Source: Antedon mediterranea
Lineage: Eukaryota > Echinodermata > Crinoidea > Comatulida > Antedonidae
Length of the DNA: 64,000 bases
Assembly: GCF_964355755.1 (NCBI RefSeq)
Contig: NC_092671.1
Coordinates: 20,736,001-20,800,000, forward strand
Direction: 5' to 3'
The translations under genes were made by a program, and so were the position numbers. Under the pieces are notes generated by a model, which was not told the DNA's origin, ran no database searches, and saw nothing but the letters and a program-made list of their open reading frames with translations. Position 1 is the stretch's first letter; every line of letters begins with the position of its first letter. Shown in pieces: positions 57,395 through 64,000 of the stretch.

Positions 57395-57600
57395 TTTTAG
57401 ATTTCTTGCTTTTAGAATTAGGCCTGATGAAAACAAAATAGACACTGAAAAATAAATAAGACTACAGTGTGCCTAATTAACTAATAAACGCTGTATAATA
57501 TACCTTCTGTACATCCATTTATAAATTTGTGTATACTGCATTGTACAATATTACTGTACTATCTTTTTGATTCCCTAACCTTAAAATCATTATAAGACGT
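57395..57600 (+). repeat. Partial third copy of the 1.1-kb duplicated sequence
   Basis: ACAAAATAGACACTGAAAAA, TTTGTGTATACTGCATTGTA and TACTATCTTTTTGATTCCC match 49540-49700 and 60680-60845. Only the right end of the unit is present. Confidence 0.65.
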
Positions 57601-57624
57601 TGGTTAATATATATATATATATAT

Positions 57625-57748
57625 CCAGCCAGAGACATTTTTCCATACAACTAAAAAAAAATACGGAACTTTCGCCAATGAGCTATGCTCGACGCGATTA
57701 TGAGATCATGTTCCGAATATGAGCACTGTTTCTATAATTTACAGTATG

Positions 57749-57752
<4 letters not shown>
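57625..57752 (+). mobile_element. SINE family A, copy 3 (5' truncated)
   Basis: Starts CCAGAGACATTTTTCCATAC immediately after the position of the tRNA-like B box, then CAATGAGCTATGCTCGACGC and GATCATGTTCCGAATATGAG, ending ACAGTATGATTTATATATA. The tail runs directly into a long TA microsatellite, which may have grown from it. Confidence 0.78.
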
Positions 57753-57802
<50 letters not shown>

Positions 57803-57804
57803 GT

Positions 57805-57889
<85 letters not shown>
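57748..57889. repeat. (TA)n microsatellite, about 140 bp
   Basis: Nearly pure TA with a few TG and AA interruptions. It creates artificial Tyr-Ile frames. Confidence 0.97.
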
Positions 57890-57892
<3 letters not shown>

Positions 57893-58079
57893 ACAATCTG
57901 CAAACAGATATATCCTCTTCCTAGCTTACTACACTGTCGCTTTGAATCCCTTCAAATCTCATTAAAGATTTATTTATATTGTTATTTATGTTCTTGTTCC
58001 TATTTTTTGTTAATTTATATTTTTATAACGCTTGTTGGAGGTGTTTATAAGGTCTTTTCATAGAATATCAAACTTTCTC
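57890..58079. other. Unassigned spacer
   Basis: No feature recognised. Confidence 0.25.
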
Positions 58080-58440
58080 ACCTATAATAACATAAAACTA
58101 ATATGTGCGCTGATGATGTTTTTAGACTTACCCTAAATAATGGATATCTAGGAAGTAAAACATTAGAAACGATTGCTATGTTTAGCAACTTAATCGTTAC
58201 ATGGTGGACAAAAGTTCTTTTTCAGACCTAATTGATTTAGGAGCCACCCAATCAGCTTCCGATTTTATTGCGGCCAAAATCCACAATTTTGTTGCCAATA
58301 AATTGGACACGAGTCTATACCTTTGGCAGTAAAAGTTACAGATAGACAAATAATGTATTTGAATCAAGAATTTCTGAGGTCAGTAAAACCGATTCAGGAA
58401 ATATTATCTAATGTGACTTCTAAAATGGCGGCTAAAAATA
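58080..58440 (+). pseudogene. Possible LTR-retroelement aspartic protease remnant
   Basis: About 58205-58320 on the plus strand reads SSFSDLIDLGATQSASDFI followed by AAKIHNFVANKLD. DLGAT is close to the DSGAT/DTGAT signature of retropepsins, with the middle residue changed. After a frame change PLAVKVTDRQ follows, which fits the flap region. The rest is unreadable. This is a weak match; it could be a decayed gag-pol fragment unrelated to the gypsy element at 14.5-18.9 kb. Confidence 0.3.
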
Positions 58441-59049
58441 AAATGGTAGGCAGTGAAATTGAAATACCGTAAATCTTCTAATTGTAACCCTGGGTTATTA
58501 TTCCTTGAGTAACCCACCCCAAATGTTCCGGTCAGCAAATCATAGCAAAATAATAAAATAGTACGAATAAATAATTTGTTTGAACTCTAACTTTATTTTA
58601 TAAACTCAAAAACACTTAATCCTTTCCCACTCCCGAGATCAACATGCATTATCTCCTTGTTTTCAAAATACGGCTGCATCATAAACGACCAGTCTTCATA
58701 AATGTAACAAATCAAATAGTTTTTGTGACTCTAATATTAACCCGTTACTATTAGACTATTAGAGAAGCGGGTTGTTATTATTAAAAAGTCACAATAGTTC
58801 ATTCCTTATGTCTTTCTGTGTGCAAATCATAGGTAAATTGCAAGCATTGTATTTTATGAATATTTGAATCACCAATGTTGGAAAGGAAATGTAAGAAAGT
58901 ATAGCATAATATTGTGAAATCATTAATTATGAAACATCTTGTAATCAGGATACCAGGAGCTAGGCCTACTGCTGCACTAGAATTTCTTTTACCTGATATT
59001 CTGATCTGACTCACTTGATACATATCTTTAATTATTATTATTATCTATA
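58441..59049. other. Intergenic, ACCGTAAAT-initiated repeat candidate
   Basis: From about 58466 (ATACCGTAAATCTTCTAATT) to about 58790 the sequence has the look of a dispersed repeat. GTAACCCTGGGTTATTATTC on the left is partly mirrored by GCGGGTTGTTATTATTAAAA on the right. No gene is seen. Confidence 0.35.
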
Positions 59050-60020
59050 ACATAATAGCAAAAGCCAAAATGTGTTCCTCTATATTCTCCTAAGCTGCAA
59101 GTCCGATACTAGCGCCGTTCGAGCTGGGGCACCTTTTAATTCCTCTTTCTCCATTAGTCTATATTGGAACTGCAAATTTGTACAAAAATGTGTGTTTTAG
59201 ACCATATGTTTCTCGCTCCTGCTGCCGAACATAGGATTAAGCACCCTGGCCTTTTACCATTTTTCACCAAATGCATTGCTATCACTAGACTGGGTTATGT
59301 TTCTAATACTAATTACTATTTATAAGCTGCTATATAGGCAATAGTTAAATTCGGCTCAGGTGTGACGGGACGATTCGGCCCACTTTTAGGCTGATGATAA
59401 TGTCTGACTAAGTGAGGCTTTTAATTAGGATAGGATCCCGGTAGGATTTTATGATATGAAATATTGTACATTATGCTAACATTTTGTTTTGCATTACGTT
59501 TTATGTAAGTTTTTTCAAGAGGTGTAGGCCGTAACAGGTATAAGGGGGTGCAAACAAGGAGGATGAAGCTGCAATCATATTTAATTCTTTCTAATTAGGC
59601 TTAAACCATCAGAAAACATACAATCTTGTTCACCTTAAAGATAAACCACCAAACATTGTAGGCCTACCACCACAAATCAAGACATTCAACTGAACAACAG
59701 GAGACTGCAAGAATTTTCAACCAAGTCACTGTTCTCCAGTTATAAATGATATTAACATACTTTGGGAGCTTTTACAAAACATGACAATTTACCAGACGAC
59801 TATGAAATGCAGGATTATGCCCTATACCAAACATGAGGACGGAAAATAACTGACACAATAATATTAATAAAACAAAAATAATAAAAGTATATTATTTTAA
59901 TATATTTACACAGACAAAACAAGAACAACTATACAGATGTATTACAAATTATTATATTAACAAACATTCTTTTTACAGCACTACTATTATTTGCGATTAC
60001 TCTGTACATTTGTATTTAAA
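59050..60020 (+). repeat. ~1.1-kb diverged direct duplication, copy 2 (left part)
   Basis: Collinear with 48598-49530: CCGATACTAGCGCCGTTCGA, ACAAGGAGGATGAA, TACCAAACATGAGGACGG and TTTAAAATTGCTTGCT. The match is interrupted at about 60020 by a 650-bp insertion. Confidence 0.7.
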
Positions 60021-60679
60021 ATTGCTTGCTTTTAGAACTAGAAAGCCACTCCGAGGGTGCATACCTCCGCCTGCTGTAAAATTCTACATAATAAGATTTA
60101 TTTTCCGGAAAAATTGTGTGTGTCTTAATGCTGTGTGTGATTTAGACTAATTTCACTACAAGCATGTGTAGGCCTATGCGAATTTGGTGTGATGGTTATG
60201 TAACTGGCCTTTCAACTAAAAGCAGACTAACAACAGCAACGCGAAAAACAAAACGAATAAATTTGATAATAGGTTTTTTAAACTACTTGCATAAAAAAAC
60301 ATGTACATTGAATCTAATTATGTTTTAAAATTACAAGCCACAAGTTATAATTCTTGCCTCTTGAACAAAAATGAAGTTTTTTGGACAAGTAGTTCTCGAG
60401 AAAATGCAATTTTAGTTTACTCGATACTTGCTCACCGGCTTTTGAAAATTCTGTCCTATCTTTTAACACTAGCAGGTCTGAAAATAATTCTAAAAAGTGG
60501 TCCAGAATTAGGACCGTGGTCTGGATTGCCTCCAAAATTTAATGGAGTGGTCCTTGACCGCATATCTATCTGTATTTTCATTTCATTTTGGGAAAGATCT
60601 TGTAATTACTTTTTGAGTAATCCTGCTAACAAACAAACACACGCGATCGATTACATATACCTCCTTGGCTGAGGTAAAT
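60021..60679 (-). repeat. Inserted repeat with GCGGAGGTATGCACCCTC end
   Basis: Interrupts the duplicated unit between its left and right parts, which continue at 60680. On the minus strand one end has GGCGGAGGTATGCACCCTCG. The 123-codon plus-strand open frame inside (60301-60672) has no recognisable domain and overlaps an opposite-strand frame, so I regard it as non-coding. Orientation and class are uncertain. Confidence 0.45.
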
Positions 60680-60855
60680 TAAAACAAAATAGACACTGAA
60701 ATATAAAGAAGAGTATGCCTATTAAATTTATCTTCTTTCTAATATAAATGCTGTATAATGCACCTCTCCGCACTATACATACATTTATAGATTTGTGTAT
60801 ACTGCATTGTACTGTATTATTACTGTACTATCTTTTTGATTCCCAAACTTCTCGA
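60680..60855 (+). repeat. ~1.1-kb diverged direct duplication, copy 2 (right part)
   Basis: ACAAAATAGACACTGAAATA, ATAGATTTGTGTATACTGCA and TACTATCTTTTTGATTCCCA continue the match to 49540-49700 after the insertion. Confidence 0.7.
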
Positions 60856-60882
60856 ACAATCATTAGATGACAATCACAAGAT

Positions 60883-60907
60883 GATACCCGTCCATTGGAC
60901 GGGTATC
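60883..60907. repeat. 12-bp perfect stem hairpin
   Basis: GATACCCGTCCA, one base, TGGACGGGTATC. It lies just after the duplicated unit. Function unknown. Confidence 0.88.
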
Positions 60908-61056
60908 TGCTGGTATTTCTAATTGATAGTCACTTCATTACTAAATAGTATACACAAATTAGAGTCTATAATTGTGTTTCTATGAACAGCATTTTATTGA
61001 TGTGCGAATTAAAGTCATAGATCATAATTCAGTTGAGAATCATTGCTTCGGTCTTA

Positions 61057-61224
61057 AGCTCTATCTACACTATCAAACTTTATGTGACAAAAAAAATGTG
61101 ATGTGCACATAATTATATGGAAATGATGATGTCATATCACTATCATATTTGGAAATATCACTACCATATTTGGGCACATTACACTTTTTTTTCAAAAGTA
61201 GTTTGATATAGTGTATACAGAGCT
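61057..61224. mobile_element. 168-bp MITE, AGCTCTATCTACACTATC end, TTA target
   Basis: The left end AGCTCTATCTACACTATCAA and right end (inverse of AGCTCTGTATACACTATATC) pair, with inner poly-A/T and GATGTGCACAT-like blocks. Flanked by TTA at 61054-61056 and 61225-61227. A 3-bp TWA duplication is typical of PIF/Harbinger MITEs. Confidence 0.72.
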
Positions 61225-62939
61225 TTAGTGAGGTACATATTGAGGGCAAAATCAGTTAAAAGCTTATACGGTATATAATGATGCTGACTATATGTAACGC
61301 GCAGCTCCTCGGATGACCAGCTGCTGAGCATATCCTACCTCAAATTCAGTGCATAATCCACTTGTTGCTGACTACATCATTTGAGTTCCATTAGAATTAA
61401 TTAGTGGCTTCATTTTGGATTTTATACGGTACTTGTAGATCCTAAACGTCTGTAATGACATTTATATTATTTAAGGTGATGATCTAGCTCATTTTTGGCC
61501 CTCCTAAAATGGGGTCTGGGTTAACTTTTCAGCTGCTCTAGATCATTTTTTTTTATCCTTTACAATGTCTCTCTTAGCCACACCAACCAAAAGAAAAGCG
61601 CCAGATTGTCATCTTCATACATTGATGTACGTAGATAATTGTCACATGCATAGAAATTGCATCTTTCCAGCTAGGTTGACTGGGCTCCTGCTCTTTTGAT
61701 TTTAAAACAAGGAATATGAATTACGCAGAAACATAAGTTGCAAGTCGTCTTTCCATTTATTTCTTATTTTAGTGAACCACATTTATCCAGATTGTTGAAG
61801 AATACAGTTAAAAAAAGCCCCCCCCCCCCACTAGTTTGCAAAAGTAGGCCTAATCTCGAAAAGAAGCCCAGCTATTAGTGTACTAAAAAGAAAAATAAGC
61901 CCATTGGCTGCTTTTGAAGTTTTTTACGGTATAATGGGTATAATAATATATAAATCAAAAGGCAAATTTACTGAAAATAATGACAATGGTGCGGGTATCA
62001 ATGGCTGGATCTCAATTAGTGGCGTTCCTTTCCTAAAAAAAAGAGTCGATACTTCAAATTTGGTTATAAGTACAGGTATTGGAAATTTGCAACTTTTAAG
62101 ATTTCAGACCATTTAAAATTTGACCTCAGATAATGTCTGATTCCTCAGAACTCGTAAACCGTACATCCTAGAAACATGAACATTATTACAAATGATGCAG
62201 AAGTACTACTTTCTACTCATTGTTTAATAGAAACTTATGCATTCAACACAGTACTATTGGAGTTATTTAGAAATAATAGATCTGGATCTATTGGGCAAAC
62301 CTTGAAAATGTAAAAAGATGCATGATAGAAGTCTAAATGTTTTATACAGTATAACATTATTTTCCATGCATTGTCGCATTGTGCTAGCTAATTGCTCACA
62401 CCATTTTAGATATCACAATTTATTACATTTAATGTTACTTACAGTTATGTGTTTTGGTGGCTGGTTGTACTGAGCAAAATCTGTACAAATTACTACATGT
62501 TAACTTTGACTTTGACTTAGCCTCACCATGGTTTGACTGAGGTAAAAAAAAAAAAAAACTTTTAGTAGCCCAACACTCTTTTAGTCACTAAAAATCTCTG
62601 TACCGGAGTATCTTCAGAATGTTTGAAATAAGACTATGGCGAAGAACGTACTGTAACTTAGGATGTGTGTTAACCAATGGTGTTATTGTAAGGATCGTTT
62701 CTTCTTCAACAAACTTTTAGGAATATAGAGCTGGAATATTCAATCATTTAATGATACCATTATAATGTTTTTCAGAGGATTAAATTAGCTCCTTGTCAGG
62801 TAGACCAGGGTTCCCTTTCACACACACACACACACTGTATAATATATTCAAATTTACTTGCGAAGATAAGAAATATATTTTTACAATGTTAAACTTGGCA
62901 CTCTCTATAGAACGAATGGTTGCTGCAATATTATAACTT
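61225..62939. other. Intergenic, simple repeats only
   Basis: No gene recognised. It contains a poly-C run at about 61817-61829, a fragment of the CTCGAAAAGAAGCCC repeat (61855-61930), a poly-A run at about 62544-62558 and a (CA)n run at about 62818-62836. Confidence 0.35.
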
Positions 62940-63340
62940 TCTTACTAGTGGTTGCTGAGACCAATGGTCAAAAATAAAGTTTCACGGTCATTTATGGCAA
63001 AAGTTGTCTATTAAAGTGAATATAAATATGTATCTTTTGCGTATTGTGATACCACCTACGACCATATCCGCCTAACGATTTCTGAGATATTAAAAGTGTG
63101 CTCTAAGCCAAAAATGTGCCGGCTATATCCAAATTAGGGCTTTATTGACAGTTTTATGATTGTCATTACACTTTCTGACCATTGGTTGCTGAGATATTCA
63201 TATGGCATATTTCTTGACCGGTGGTCAGAAAAGGGGTTTCTGTCCACTTTTGTCAAAAGTCTCCCATTAGAGTGAATATAAATATGGGTCTTCTGAGTAA
63301 TTTGGCACAAAAAGTATTCCAATAAACCCAGTATTTACCT
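62940..63340. repeat. Diverged tandem repeat, period about 234 bp
   Basis: GTGGTTGCTGAGACCAATGG at about 62948 resembles TTGGTTGCTGAGATATTCAT at about 63183. Each is followed by GGTCA, a GTTTC block, a CAAAAGT block and GTGAATATAAATATG (63018 and 63273). Two units, strongly diverged. Confidence 0.55.
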
Positions 63341-64000
63341 CAAAGTCGTAACTTTGACCATATTGACCTTTTGGCCCCTGTACTGACTAAGCAAAAAATT
63401 GATTTGTATTGATAAAAGGAAGCAAATAACATTGTTGGCATAGTTTGCTAGAGGGTGCAGATAACCCTTTCTGGCTCCCTACCTGAAAACACATCACTTG
63501 CTCGTGGAGGCGATAGAGGTTATTGGTTCTGATGAAATGAGTAGCTATCTTTGAAATTAAGCCTGTAAAGATAAATGTAAAACTATTTGAAAGATTCCAC
63601 AAAAATTAACTACAAATATCTATAGTTTAATAATTGAATATTATATTATGTATGTAGTTTATTTTCTTACATTACAAGTTTAATTGAAACAATTTTACAA
63701 TGCACTTCCAGTCGATACTTCAGCAAAATAAAACCACACTCCATAGTTAGTTGCCTCACTCTCATTTTCAATACTGTACTGGGAAAAAACAAGTTGCATT
63801 ATTTAACTTGGGTGATACTGTATAACTTGGCCACTACAAACAATTATAATAATAATAATAATTTTCTTTCTGTTTTTTATTAATTTTGTACAATATCCAT
63901 CCATTTAAAATGTTTAATAGGCACTTGACAAGTGGGCTCATAATAGTATCTAGAGTAGTCCTAGCTAGTAGTACTCAAGACTGGTTAGATTGAGTAAATG
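63341..64000. other. Intergenic, no feature recognised
   Basis: AT-rich, non-coding. A short (AAT)n run lies at about 63845-63861. Confidence 0.3.

Noticed and set aside
57685-58063. Long Tyr-Ile open frames, and the similar ones at 33642-33932
   Set aside because: They are translations of TA microsatellites.
60301-60672. 123-codon hypothetical gene
   Set aside because: It lies in a 650-bp insertion that looks like a dispersed repeat, overlaps an opposite-strand frame and shows no domain.

Overview
The window is AT-rich animal genomic DNA with a single recognisable host gene and many transposable-element remnants. The host gene is a gastrulation-brain homeobox (Gbx) orthologue on the minus strand. 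Exon 1 is 36478-36952 and exon 2 is 31534-32078, separated by a phase-1 intron of about 4.4 kb, giving a predicted protein of 339 residues. The Gbx gene, the transposon types (L1/Tx1-like, CR1/jockey-like, L2, Penelope, gypsy, tRNA-derived SINEs, many foldback elements and MITEs) and the AT richness point to an invertebrate, most likely a deuterostome such as an echinoderm. That assignment is inference. There is nothing prokaryotic here and no CRISPR array.

Layout. Positions 1-8.3 kb hold a stack of broken LINEs: two abutting L1/Tx1-like copies (1-3501), a CR1/jockey-like 3' end (about 4500-5380), and an L1/Tx1-like element with a degraded ORF1 and ORF2 (5381-8250). Positions 8.6-10.5 kb hold a 1073-bp-period duplication of a short-TIR element loaded with GTCT microsatellites, with an unidentified minus-strand reading frame between the copies. 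Positions 10.5-19.2 kb form a nested region bounded by 225-bp inverted repeats. It contains a 2.36-kb element with roughly 0.5-kb TIRs, a 1.08-kb foldback element with a 10-bp target duplication, and a gypsy-type LTR element. The gypsy pol gene was interrupted by two separate non-autonomous TIR elements, one with an 11-bp target duplication and one with TTAA.

Positions 19.5-22.0 kb carry two tRNA-derived SINE families. Positions 23.6-24.2 kb hold a LINE fragment on the minus strand. Positions 25.5-26.4 kb hold a foldback element built from a repeated CCACTAACGTAAC motif, with a TA-flanked MITE nested inside it. Positions 31.5-37.2 kb are the Gbx gene and promoter region; its intron contains a Penelope-like fragment, a SINE fragment and a LINE RT fragment. 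Positions 37.5-64 kb are intergenic DNA with further LINE copies (L1-like at 45.3-45.6 and 52.4-54.2 kb, L2 at 47.2-48.3 kb), MITEs, microsatellites and a diverged 1-kb-scale duplication (48.6-49.7 versus 59.0-60.9 kb).

All retroelement genes seen here are broken by frameshifts, stops, deletions or insertions. The palindromic octamer TAGGCCTA is strikingly over-represented from about 10.7 kb onward. I counted about 38 copies by eye, most of them in otherwise featureless sequence, and this is the most unexplained global signal in the window. Positions and identities were judged by eye, so boundaries marked approximate may be off by some tens of bases.
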